Assembly: GCF_900128885.1 (NCBI RefSeq)
Contig: NZ_FQTU01000017.1
Location: 1-50,538 of the forward strand
Length of the DNA stretch: 50,538 nucleotides
Source: Alkalibacter saccharofermentans DSM 14828
GTDB lineage: Bacteria > Bacillota > Clostridia > Eubacteriales > Alkalibacteraceae
Direction: 5' to 3'
Positions within the stretch are counted from its first letter, which is position 1, and each line of letters begins with the position of its first letter. Of this stretch, positions 8,526-17,193 are shown in pieces. The position numbers were made by a program, and so were the translations under genes. The notes below the pieces were generated by a model. It was not told the origin of the DNA. It saw only the letters and a program-made list of their open reading frames with translations, and ran no database searches.

Positions 8526-9584
8526 TTAATGTAAGTTGAAACCAAGGGAATAGGAGTTTTTCTCAGCAGGTTCGTGACTATTGAATATTTCCTCAAAGTC
8601 AGACTCGAAATCCAAAAAGGTTTTTACAATATCTGGATCAAAATGTTGACCGGAGCCATCTGAAATCACAACTATTGCTTCCTGATGAGTATAAGCATCC
8701 TTGTATGTCCTGACGGATCTTAAGGCATCGTAAACATCTACAATAGCCATGATGCGTGCGGATAACGGGATATCTTCACCAGATAAGCCATGAGGATAAC
8801 CTGAACCATCCCATTTTTCATGATGATGCAGAACTATGTGAATTCCTAAATTTAAAAAGATGTTATTTGGAAATTTTTCTTGCAACTCAAAAAGAGCTTT
8901 GGCACCCAGTGTAGTGTGGGATTTCATTAGTTCAAACTCGTCTTTAGTAAGCTTGCCCGGCTTTAAAAGGATGTTGTCAGGGATACATACTTTTCCAATA
9001 TCATGAAGTGGACTTGATTGATGGATATTGTATATATAATAGTCATTTATATAGGAATCGTATTTAGGGAGATTTCGTAGCTTTGAGGCCAAAAACCTGC
9101 ATGAAGCTGCGACCCTCTCGATGTGAACGCCGGTTTCATCGTCTCTAAATTCAGTCAATTTAACCAGAGCATAGATGGTAGCTGTATTTGATTCAATCAA
9201 ATCGTTGTTTTGCTTCAGGATTTTTTCGAAATGTTTTTTTGAAATATCAGAATGGTATCCTATAGCTCCTGCCACGGTTATGTAGATAAATGAACGTAAA
9301 AGCCAATTGGCAGGTTCTTGATTTATATTGAGTAAAACGTCCAGGGGCATGAACGGACCTATGAGCAATGAGCTGAATAATGCGTGGAAAAAACCTTTGC
9401 GCTTACCGTTTGTTGAAGAACATATGGCAATTGAGATATACATAAAGTTTGCGTATACTTTTGTTGTGCCTCCGGTCAGATATACAAAGATTGCAATAAT
9501 AATTGATAAAAGATATGTCAGGTACAAGTAATGTTTTTTGTCCACAGCATGAAGCTTCATAGCGAGGCGGTTAATCATATCCAT
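8526..9584 (-). CDS. membrane-bound HD-GYP domain protein
   Basis: 352 residues from ATG 9584 (AAAGGAA about 9 nt upstream; GTG 9593 abuts that site and is less likely). The N-terminal 110 residues hold four or five hydrophobic helices, probably a sensor. A short helix leads into the HD-GYP domain at about 140-330, with SPLHDIGKVCIPD, HHHEKWDGSGYP and AIVDVYDALRS intact. It is a predicted c-di-GMP phosphodiesterase and has no GGDEF domain. A 264-base gap separates it from the other HD-GYP gene. No terminator is evident there, and that gap shows only A/T-rich sequence. Confidence 0.9.
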   Translation of the reverse strand: MDMINRLAMKLHAVDKKHYLYLTYLLSIIIAIFVYLTGGTTKVYANFMYISIAICSSTNGKRKGFFHALFSSLLIGPFMPLDVLLNINQEPANWLLRSFIYITVAGAIGYHSDISKKHFEKILKQNNDLIESNTATIYALVKLTEFRDDETGVHIERVAASCRFLASKLRNLPKYDSYINDYYIYNIHQSSPLHDIGKVCIPDNILLKPGKLTKDEFELMKSHTTLGAKALFELQEKFPNNIFLNLGIHIVLHHHEKWDGSGYPHGLSGEDIPLSARIMAIVDVYDALRSVRTYKDAYTHQEAIVVISDGSGQHFDPDIVKTFLDFESDFEEIFNSHEPAEKNSYSLGFNLH

Positions 9585-9610
9585 ACTAAGCACTTCCTTT
9601 TAATAAGAAT

Positions 9611-9640
9611 GCGATCTTTCCCTTTTAATAGGGAAAGATA
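9611..9640 (-). promoter_or_regulatory. hairpin in the HD-GYP 5' leader
   Basis: A 9-bp inverted repeat, ATCTTTCCC / GGGAAAGAT, lies 30 to 50 bases upstream of the HD-GYP start, within the minus-strand leader. There is no T-run on the minus strand, so it is a leader hairpin rather than a clear terminator. Confidence 0.35.
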
Positions 9641-9838
9641 AATTGAGACTAACAGTTAAATATTTTTTAATATATTAAATTATAATACAACAGCACTTTG
9701 TATATCAAGGTTTTATTTCCATTGTTGAAACTTAAATGTAAAATTAATTTTCAAGCTAGTGTATAATAGAGTGTTTCAGGGTATATAGATTGTGACAAAT
9801 TGATTTAAATAACTGTATTAGCGAAAAGAGAGTTTAAA

Positions 9839-10369
9839 ATGAGACATATGTGGCAACAATTTAGTGCATTCGTACCATTTTTTTTGATAGCTGTTGGGGC
9901 AATTGTTGTATTATCTTTTATGAAAATAAAAAAAGGAGACGAAAGGACAAAAATCATATTTGCAGATGCCTTGTTGCTTTTAACCGTAGCCGGGATATTT
10001 TTGGTTACCTTGGTTCCTTTGGGATACAGATCGGGTGCTGAGCGAATGATAAGCCTGGTCCCGTTATCGGAGATTTACGACATGCTTTTTCAAAGGGAAT
10101 CCATTGAAGTTTTCATATGGAATGTAGGGATTAATTTGATGCTTTTCGTTCCCTTTGGGTTCTTTCTTTCTCTGAGAACGGATTACAAATACAGAGAAGT
10201 ATCTCCGCTAAGAGTAGCGGCCATCGGTTTGATGCTATCTTTTTTCATAGAAACATTTCAGTTTGTTTTTCCCATGGGGAGAATGGCAGATATTGACGAT
10301 TTGATAGTCAATACATTGGGAGCGTATTTAGGGTATGTGTTATGGCGCAAGCTTTCTATGATAAGGTGA
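9839..10369 (+). CDS. VanZ-like family membrane protein
   Basis: 176 residues with four or five membrane segments and the VanZ-domain pattern: NLMLFVPFGFFL near 100 and MADIDDLIVNTLGAYLGY near the C-terminus. Family members are small integral membrane proteins often found beside cell-wall or surface-glycan genes; their biochemical role is not settled. It opens the plus-strand polysaccharide locus, and 181 nt separate it from the sugar transferase. GAGAG in front of ATG 9839 serves as ribosome binding site. Confidence 0.8.
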   Translation: MRHMWQQFSAFVPFFLIAVGAIVVLSFMKIKKGDERTKIIFADALLLLTVAGIFLVTLVPLGYRSGAERMISLVPLSEIYDMLFQRESIEVFIWNVGINLMLFVPFGFFLSLRTDYKYREVSPLRVAAIGLMLSFFIETFQFVFPMGRMADIDDLIVNTLGAYLGYVLWRKLSMIR

Positions 10370-10511
10370 AGTGTTGCAAATAACAAAACGACATAAATTA
10401 TACTAGGTTTTGTGACGCATATTACACTAAATGTGGATCGACTTTAACGCTGGATATACTTTTTTTCTCGCGTTATTTTTTTATCCTATCTCAACTGAAG
10501 GGGAGGAGCAC

Positions 10512-10535
10512 ATGGTTCGGTTTTGGTTGTTGTAA
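10512..10535 (+). other. possible 7-codon leader minigene
   Basis: AAGGGGAGGAGCAC is followed by ATG and seven codons (MVRFWLL), then TAA, 16 nt before the sugar transferase start. The ribosome binding site is stronger than that of many genes here. It may be a leader peptide or a second unused binding site. Confidence 0.25.
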
Positions 10536-10550
10536 AGGGCGGTGATTTAA

Positions 10551-12395
10551 ATGGAAACAAATAACAATTTAAAGATGCATTTTGTATTTCTAATGCAGCT
10601 TTTGGAATTGGTCTTGGTTGTGATTCTTACTATAGCTTCTTTTATGATTGCAGGCAGACTGACATACAATACTTGGTTTCCCTTTGGAGCATACTACGGT
10701 TTGATATTTTTTACTTTGGCAACAGCAGTGGAAATTATGCTTTTGGCACATTACAAGTACTTTCATTTTTTGGATATGTCTTTTTCGGGAGTGATGGGAA
10801 AGGCAGCGGGAGTTGTGCTTCTCTTGAATTATATACTGATAATAATGCTCTATTTTACAGGTTCTGTTAGGATGTCTGTTTATTATTTCATCGTGGCAGC
10901 GGCTGTACAGGTAGTTTCATTGGTGTGGATTAAGACGCTTTCGACAATCCTTAAAAGAAATGCGCTCAAAGGCAAGATATCCTTGATAATAGGAAACCCT
11001 AAGGATAAGGATGATCTTCTTAGAGTTTTAAAGGGTCAAAGCATAAACAGGTTGACGTTTGTTCCGGAAAATCATGAATGCGTCAAGACCTGCATAGACA
11101 AGGCGGACAATATTTATCTGATGACTCCCGTGGCGAATGAATTCAAGCGGGAGATAATAGCTTACTGCGAAATCAAGAATAAAAGATTGTTGATAGTACC
11201 TGAGATACATGAGATAGCAATGAGGGATTCAGAAATGACCCAAATTGGGGATGTTCCCTTGTTTACCATCGAGGGGTTTAGACTAAGCGAAGCTCAGGCA
11301 ATAGTCAAGCGAATGATAGATATTGTTCTGGCGGTAGTAGGAATATTGCTGACCACCCCCATATTGTTTATAGCAGCATTTTTTATAAAGCTAGAGGATG
11401 GAGGGCCGGTGTTTTTCACCCAGGTAAGAAGCGGATTAAAGCAAAAGCAATTTGAAATGATGAAGCTCAGGAGCATGGTAGTAGATGCAGAGAAGCATAC
11501 GGGAGCAGTTCTTGCAGCAGAAAACGACCCTCGAATTACTCGAGTAGGAAGAATAATAAGGGCGACGCGAATCGACGAGATACCTCAGTTTTTCAACGTG
11601 TTGGAAGGAAGCATGAGCATAGTAGGGCCAAGACCTGAAAGACCGGTATTTGTAGAAGCGTTCATCAAGGAGTTTCCTGAGTATGTGCATAGATACGAAG
11701 TAAAACCAGGTATTACCGGGTTGGCGCAGGTAATGTCAAACTATGCTACATCGGTTGAAAACAAGCTCAAATTCGACCTGGTATACATTAAAAGATATTC
11801 TCCGGGGTTTGATTTTAATATTTTGCTCAAAACCATAAAAGTCGTATTCACAAAGGAACAGTCAGCAGGGGTAAAGGCAGAAGAGCCGGGTAGTGACAAC
11901 GTGGTGGATATTGAAGAAATGGTAGACTATATAGATAAAAAAAGCTTTAATAAAACCTTCAATATGAAAAAGGCGATGTTTATGTTTGTAAGCTGTGCCG
12001 CGGTGGTAGCTATGAGCATTTTATTTAGATATACATCACTGGTGGTTGCTGCTGCAGAGGCGATTGCATATGAAAATCAATATGTCACTCAAACGAGAGA
12101 TGGGTTTTATATAATTGAAGACTACCAAGTACCGGCAGCAGTGGTGGAGGATAGAGGGTTCTTAACATTGAGTTTTGAATCGGCTTCAAACATGGATATT
12201 CATCTAACAAAAAGACTTCAGGGAGTATACATATTGATCACCAAGATACCACCTGAGGATATCATTCAGATAGACGAGTTTTCAAAGGATGGGCTGACTT
12301 TAAATGAGATAAGCAGGATCAAATCTATTTTGGAAGCACATTGCAATGAAAAAGAGTTGGAATTATTTAAAAGCTTTATCGACGCATTAGATTGA
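10551..12395 (+). CDS. polyprenyl-phosphate sugar-1-P transferase with C-terminal extension
   Basis: 614 residues. Four N-terminal membrane helices (about 10-135) and a degraded nucleotide-binding-like region are followed by the bacterial sugar transferase domain at about 245-440: KRMIDIVLAVVGILL, ARxDE-like TRIDEIPQFFNVL, GPRPERP and KPGITGLAQV. The family moves a sugar-1-phosphate from a UDP-sugar to undecaprenyl phosphate, the priming step of surface polysaccharide synthesis. Unlike usual members it continues for about 150 residues, with an added membrane helix near 480-505 and a soluble tail. That tail is not recognisable. It should start the pathway encoded by the genes downstream. Confidence 0.9.
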   Translation: METNNNLKMHFVFLMQLLELVLVVILTIASFMIAGRLTYNTWFPFGAYYGLIFFTLATAVEIMLLAHYKYFHFLDMSFSGVMGKAAGVVLLLNYILIIMLYFTGSVRMSVYYFIVAAAVQVVSLVWIKTLSTILKRNALKGKISLIIGNPKDKDDLLRVLKGQSINRLTFVPENHECVKTCIDKADNIYLMTPVANEFKREIIAYCEIKNKRLLIVPEIHEIAMRDSEMTQIGDVPLFTIEGFRLSEAQAIVKRMIDIVLAVVGILLTTPILFIAAFFIKLEDGGPVFFTQVRSGLKQKQFEMMKLRSMVVDAEKHTGAVLAAENDPRITRVGRIIRATRIDEIPQFFNVLEGSMSIVGPRPERPVFVEAFIKEFPEYVHRYEVKPGITGLAQVMSNYATSVENKLKFDLVYIKRYSPGFDFNILLKTIKVVFTKEQSAGVKAEEPGSDNVVDIEEMVDYIDKKSFNKTFNMKKAMFMFVSCAAVVAMSILFRYTSLVVAAAEAIAYENQYVTQTRDGFYIIEDYQVPAAVVEDRGFLTLSFESASNMDIHLTKRLQGVYILITKIPPEDIIQIDEFSKDGLTLNEISRIKSILEAHCNEKELELFKSFIDALD

Positions 12396-12424
12396 AATTG
12401 CATTTGGAATTAGGAGGGACAGAC

Positions 12425-13195
12425 ATGTTGCCACAATGCTCGGTAGTTATTCCCGTTTACAACAGGGAAGACTACATAACACAAACGGTAGAATCGGTTT
12501 TAGAGCAAAGCTTCTCGAATTTTGAGATTCTTTTGATAGATGATTGTTCTACGGATGGCAGTTACAATCTATTGAAGGAGCTTGAAAGAAAAGATAATAG
12601 AATAAAGGTCTTTAAAAATGAAGTGAATTTAGGGGTAGCCGAAACCAGAAATAAAGGGGTATCCTTATCGAGAGGCAGGTACATCGCTTTACTCGACAGT
12701 GATGATATCTGGCTCAAAGACAAACTCAAAAAACAGTTGGACCACATAAATGACAAAGGATGCAGTCTCTCTTACTGTTCCTACGGATTTATCGACAGAA
12801 ACGGAAATGATATAGGAGGGGTTTTTCAGGTGCCGCCGTATATCGACCTTAGCGGTCTATTAAAAAGAAATGTAATCAGCTGCTCAACGGTACTTGCGGA
12901 GAGGGAGCTTTTTGAGAGATATCCCTTCAACAAGGATTATTACCATGAAGACCTTGTAGAATGGATAAACATGCTAAAAGAATGCAAGATATCCTACGGA
13001 TATACAGGGAAGCTTGCGAAGATAAGGATAATGAAGGGTAGCAAGTCAGGTGACAAAGCAAACGCCGCTAAACAGAGGTGGCTGATTTACAGGGATCATA
13101 TGGAAATGGGGCTTTTGGCTTCTTCGTTTTATTTTTTCAACTATGCCTTGTTCAGCGCAATAAAATACAGAAGCATCAGAAAGGACCTGAGATAG
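12425..13195 (+). CDS. family 2 glycosyltransferase
   Basis: 256 residues. GT-A fold signature from the start: CSVVIPVYNREDYITQTV, DDCSTDG and the DXD-like LLDSDDIWL near residue 92. It is predicted to add a sugar to the lipid-linked repeat unit at the cytoplasmic face. ATG 12425 is chosen because AGGAGGG stands 8 nt upstream; an upstream in-frame TTG at 12392 has no good binding site. The next gene begins 2 nt after its stop. Confidence 0.9.
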   Translation: MLPQCSVVIPVYNREDYITQTVESVLEQSFSNFEILLIDDCSTDGSYNLLKELERKDNRIKVFKNEVNLGVAETRNKGVSLSRGRYIALLDSDDIWLKDKLKKQLDHINDKGCSLSYCSYGFIDRNGNDIGGVFQVPPYIDLSGLLKRNVISCSTVLAERELFERYPFNKDYYHEDLVEWINMLKECKISYGYTGKLAKIRIMKGSKSGDKANAAKQRWLIYRDHMEMGLLASSFYFFNYALFSAIKYRSIRKDLR

Positions 13196-13197
13196 GC

Positions 13198-14370
13198 ATG
13201 ACAAAAAAACTGCTTATTGTAAATAACAACTTCGATACGGGAGGAGTACAAAGATCCTTGGCTAATCTGTTGGATTTGATCCATGAGGAATACGATATAA
13301 CTCTATTCGTATTCAGCGCGACAGGAGATTACAGCAAGCTGATACCGAATGATGTGGAAGTATTAGAGGCAAATCCCATTTTAAATCTCCTAGGGATATC
13401 ACAAAAGCAGGCGAAAACCAAAGGGATGGCACTTTATCTTTTAAGGGGTGCCCTTGCTTTTTATACAAAATTAATTAACTGCCATTTGCCGATTTTCTTA
13501 ATGGTGTCAACACAGAAGAAATTAAAGGATTTCGACGTGGCAATATCATTTTTACACAATGACACCGGAAAGCTCCTTTATGGAGGGTGCAATGATTTTG
13601 TAACCCGAAGGGTCGAGTCAAAGAAGAAAGTGGCGTTTTTGCACTGCGATTTTTCAGAATACGGTGGGAACACGAGACATAATAGAAAGTCCTACAGAAA
13701 TTTTGACAAGGTAGCCGCTGTATCGGAAGGGTGTAAAAAAAGCTTCGTAAAAGCTGTATCGGATATGGAAGACAGGACATATTGCGTATACAACTGCCAC
13801 AATTATACTGAATACGAAAAGATGGCAAAAAAAGACCCGGTAAATTATCCAGGGGATATTCTAAATATAGTGACGGCGGCGAGAATTGACGATGGAAAAG
13901 GAATAATCAGAACAGTCAAAGTATTAAAAGAGATCAAATATGAAGGGTACAGGTTTTGTTGGCACGTGCTTGGCGATGGAAATAAAAAAATCCAAGTGGA
14001 AGAGCTGGTAAGCTCCCTGGGACTTGAAAACGAAGTTATATTGCATGGGAATCAAAAAAATCCTTACCGGTATATAAAAAACGCAGATTTATTTCTTTTG
14101 CCTTCATATCACGAGGCAGCGCCCATGGTATTTGGAGAGTCTAAGTCGCTAGGGGTTCCGGTAATCACCACCGAGACAACCTCTGCCCGAGATATGATCC
14201 TTGAAGACAGGGAAGGAACTGTATGTGAAAACAGCAGCGAAGGGATATACAGGGCACTAAAAGCGGTTTTGGATGATCCGTCTAAGTTAAACAGATGGAA
14301 ATTGTACCTGAGCAACAAATCCTATGACAACAATTTAGCCCTGGAGCAGTTTCGCAAGCTGATGGAGTGA
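13198..14370 (+). CDS. family 4 (GT-B) glycosyltransferase
   Basis: 390 residues from ATG 13198. The N-terminus NNNFDTGGVQRSLANLL is the typical donor/acceptor loop of GT4 enzymes. The C-terminal half has IVTAARIDDGKGI and LFLLPSYHEAAPMVFGESKSL with the E-x7-E type nucleotide-sugar site. It has no membrane helix. The adjoining GT2 gene and tight packing place it in repeat-unit assembly. A longer upstream frame overlaps the GT2 gene and is rejected as coding. Confidence 0.9.
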   Translation: MTKKLLIVNNNFDTGGVQRSLANLLDLIHEEYDITLFVFSATGDYSKLIPNDVEVLEANPILNLLGISQKQAKTKGMALYLLRGALAFYTKLINCHLPIFLMVSTQKKLKDFDVAISFLHNDTGKLLYGGCNDFVTRRVESKKKVAFLHCDFSEYGGNTRHNRKSYRNFDKVAAVSEGCKKSFVKAVSDMEDRTYCVYNCHNYTEYEKMAKKDPVNYPGDILNIVTAARIDDGKGIIRTVKVLKEIKYEGYRFCWHVLGDGNKKIQVEELVSSLGLENEVILHGNQKNPYRYIKNADLFLLPSYHEAAPMVFGESKSLGVPVITTETTSARDMILEDREGTVCENSSEGIYRALKAVLDDPSKLNRWKLYLSNKSYDNNLALEQFRKLME

Positions 14371-14394
14371 CTTATAATGAGAGGTTGATGGAGG

Positions 14395-15333
14395 ATGGAT
14401 TGGCCGGATAATAAAAAATTTGCTTTTACGATAATAGATGATACGGACAAGGCAACTATGGAAAATATAAAGCCAATATACGATTTCCTATACGAAAAAG
14501 GCATGATCACTACAAAAACTGTCTGGACACATCCATCTGATGACGAATTCAAGGCAGATACATTGGTTGAGGATGGCTATAGAATGTTCATAAAGGAGAT
14601 AGCGGATAAAGGCTTTGAGATTGGCTTTCATGGAGCCGGATCAGGGGATTTCAACAGGGACGATATCTTGAGTTCCTTTAATATGATTAAAGAGCTGGTG
14701 GGCTACTATCCAAAAGTCCATATGAACCATGCTTTTAATAAGAACAATATCTACTGGAACGACAAGAGATTTACCTATCCCGTAGGCCTTTTATACAGGG
14801 GCGGCAAAAAGCTTTTTAAAATGGAGAGTGCTATGACTCAGGGGGAAATGGAGGATAGCCCGTTTTTCTGGGGGGACATTGCAAAGGAAAACGTAATGTA
14901 TATAAGAAATCGGGTATTTACCGGGCTTGACACATTGTCTTACGATAGGTACATGCCTTACAAAGAAAAAAGCAAGGAAAAGTATTCAAACTATTGGTTC
15001 AGTTCATCTGATGGAATTGATTGCGCTACGGCTCTTAAGCTGTTGTCAAAGAAAAATATAGATAAATTAGAGAAAGGAGGAGGATGTGCTATAGTATACG
15101 TCCACTTTGCATACGGGTTTGTAAACGGCGAGGGGAAACTAAACGAGCTATTTAAGGAAAGGATAAATTATCTGTCTAAAAAAAATGGCTGGTTCGTTCC
15201 GGCGGGAGAGTTGTTGGACTTTCTTAAAGATAAAAGAGAAGATGATGTATACCTAAACTCTTTAAGCGCACTCGCCCTTGATGCAAGATGGATGGCGGAA
15301 AGGATAATTAGAAAAGTATTTTGGGGGGTGTAA
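14395..15333 (+). CDS. polysaccharide deacetylase-like protein
   Basis: 312 residues with a NodB-like outline: FAFTIIDDTDKATMENI (motif 1, DD), then EIGFHGAGSGDF (motif 2, H-containing) and C-terminal strands IVYVHFAYGF. The second His of the classical H-x3-5-H metal motif is replaced (HGAGS), so metal-dependent activity is uncertain. Members occur in capsule and exopolysaccharide loci. Start ATG 14395 has GGAGG directly before it and GAGAGG 9 nt upstream. It is followed by a FemAB-like gene after one base. Confidence 0.6.
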   Translation: MDWPDNKKFAFTIIDDTDKATMENIKPIYDFLYEKGMITTKTVWTHPSDDEFKADTLVEDGYRMFIKEIADKGFEIGFHGAGSGDFNRDDILSSFNMIKELVGYYPKVHMNHAFNKNNIYWNDKRFTYPVGLLYRGGKKLFKMESAMTQGEMEDSPFFWGDIAKENVMYIRNRVFTGLDTLSYDRYMPYKEKSKEKYSNYWFSSSDGIDCATALKLLSKKNIDKLEKGGGCAIVYVHFAYGFVNGEGKLNELFKERINYLSKKNGWFVPAGELLDFLKDKREDDVYLNSLSALALDARWMAERIIRKVFWGV

Positions 15334-15334
15334 C

Positions 15335-16339
15335 ATGTATACTTTTGAGATCGTTGATATGAATGATGTCAATGTGGAGGAATACTACGGATTTGAAAGG
15401 AAAAGTCCTTTTACAACGATTCCATGGTTAAAGTATCTGGTGGAGGATAATGCAGGGGAGCCTCTGATACTCAGGATAAGCAAAGGAGAGAATCTGATAG
15501 GATATTTTACCGGAGTCAAGATAAAAAGGTTTGGCGTAAACATATTAGGCAGCCCTTTTAAAGGTTGGGCTACAGGATACATGGGCTATGACCTGTATGA
15601 TTACGGCCTGGTCAAAGAGCTTCTTACTCCAACTATCGACTTTATATTTAAAAATTCACCTTGCAAGCATATCGAAATAATGGACAGGCATCTGCTTCCG
15701 GAAGACATCGAAGGCTTAAAATATGACATGGAAGTTTTCACAACGGTAGAGATACCAATATACAGGACTGATGAGGAGTTTTTTGAAAACATAACGGGCA
15801 AGTGCAGGCAGCTTATAAGACAGTTTGAACGACGGGGAGCGATGATTGAAAAGGCGGAGCCAAATGATGAGCTGGCTCGCGAGATCCACGACCAGCTTTG
15901 CGAGGTATTTGCAAAACAAAACTTGGTACCCACCTTTTCCTTGGACAAAATAAATAACTTATTCAATAACCTGAAAGATACGGGCATGCTTCACTGCTAC
16001 GTGGTTAAAGAGCCTGGAGGAACCATCATCTCATCCATAGTTTTTGTAGGGATGGGCAAGAAGATGTTTTGCTGGTGCACTGAAAGCAGACGAGAGCACT
16101 TAAACTACAGGCCCAATGAATATATGATATGGCACTGCCTAAGAGAGTTTAGAGATATGGGCTATGAGATGTTTGATTATGCCGGTGCAGCAGAATATAA
16201 GTATAAGTGGAACCCTATAGAGGTAAGCTACGTTAGGGTCATGGCATCTAAGCACCCAGTTCTTTTAGCCGGCAGAAACATGGCTCAAGCTGCATACTGG
16301 AAGCTGCTTAAGTTAAGAGGCGTTATGAGAAGATGTTAG
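15335..16339 (+). CDS. FemAB/GNAT-like acyltransferase
   Basis: 334 residues with two GNAT-like halves. FTTIPWLKYL at the start and the second half (MLHCYVVKEPGGTIISSIVF ... NYRPNEYMIWHCLREFRDMGYEMFDYAGA) match the Acetyltransf_6/FemAB-like family. These enzymes attach amino acids or acyl groups to cell-wall or capsular precursors. In this locus it probably decorates the repeat unit with an acyl or aminoacyl group; the donor is unknown. It starts one base after the deacetylase-like gene. Confidence 0.75.
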   Translation: MYTFEIVDMNDVNVEEYYGFERKSPFTTIPWLKYLVEDNAGEPLILRISKGENLIGYFTGVKIKRFGVNILGSPFKGWATGYMGYDLYDYGLVKELLTPTIDFIFKNSPCKHIEIMDRHLLPEDIEGLKYDMEVFTTVEIPIYRTDEEFFENITGKCRQLIRQFERRGAMIEKAEPNDELAREIHDQLCEVFAKQNLVPTFSLDKINNLFNNLKDTGMLHCYVVKEPGGTIISSIVFVGMGKKMFCWCTESRREHLNYRPNEYMIWHCLREFRDMGYEMFDYAGAAEYKYKWNPIEVSYVRVMASKHPVLLAGRNMAQAAYWKLLKLRGVMRRC

Positions 16340-16364
16340 AATTCTGATTGAAGGAGAGATTAGA

Positions 16365-17177
16365 ATGAAAGTTGAAGTGCTGTGTGTCACGATGCATCAA
16401 AAGGGATTGGATAAATATGAAGAAATGAATATCCAGTCGGATGTGGTCTTTGCCAATCAAGCGGATAGACACAGCTACGAGGAAGCTATCATTGGTGGCA
16501 ATAGGGTGAAAATGATAACAACTCCTTATAGAGGCGTAGGAAACAACAGAAATATGGCCATATTGCACTCTACAGGAGATATATTGATGTTTGCAGATGA
16601 TGACGTGATTTATTCCGATGGTTACGCAAAGGGAGTAATAGAGGCATTTGAAAGCGTTACCGATGCTGACATGATGGTGTTTCATTGCACCACAAATTCC
16701 GACAGAGGCATGCCTGATATAGACACTGTAAAGAGAGTGAGAATCTGGAACTCAATGAGATATGGAACATTTTGCTTTGTGATAAAAAAAGAGAGCCTTT
16801 TAAAATACAATCTGAATTTTACCCAGCTCTTTGGTGGAGGGTGCAGATATTGTGCCGGAGAGGATAACCTTTTCATGAGGGACGCCCTTAAAAGGGGATT
16901 AAAGGTGTATGCACATCCCTTTACCATAGCATTTGTTAAACAGGACGAATCCACCTGGTTTAAAGGCTACGACGAGAAGTTTTTTTTCGACAACGGAGCT
17001 TGGCTTAATGCAACATTCCCTGTGTTAAAGCATCTTTTAGTATGGTATTTTGTACTGAACTTTTCCAAGAGGACTGATCTTGGCAGAAACAAAATATTAA
17101 AGCTTCAATATGCAGGCATCGATGCATTCGAAAAGGGAATTAGCTACAAGGAGTGGGCCGAAGATAACAAAATCTAG
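16365..17177 (+). CDS. family 2 glycosyltransferase
   Basis: 270 residues. It has the GT-A pattern: RGVGNNRNMAILHSTGDILMFADDDVIYSDG (DXD motif near residue 84) and a later AGEDNLFMRDALKRGLKVY acceptor/catalytic segment. The N-terminus is atypical (VEVLCVTMHQKG), as in a branch of capsule glycosyltransferases. GGAGAG stands before the ATG. Substrate is unknown. Confidence 0.85.
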   Translation: MKVEVLCVTMHQKGLDKYEEMNIQSDVVFANQADRHSYEEAIIGGNRVKMITTPYRGVGNNRNMAILHSTGDILMFADDDVIYSDGYAKGVIEAFESVTDADMMVFHCTTNSDRGMPDIDTVKRVRIWNSMRYGTFCFVIKKESLLKYNLNFTQLFGGGCRYCAGEDNLFMRDALKRGLKVYAHPFTIAFVKQDESTWFKGYDEKFFFDNGAWLNATFPVLKHLLVWYFVLNFSKRTDLGRNKILKLQYAGIDAFEKGISYKEWAEDNKI

Positions 17178-17193
17178 ATGACGGAGAATAGCC

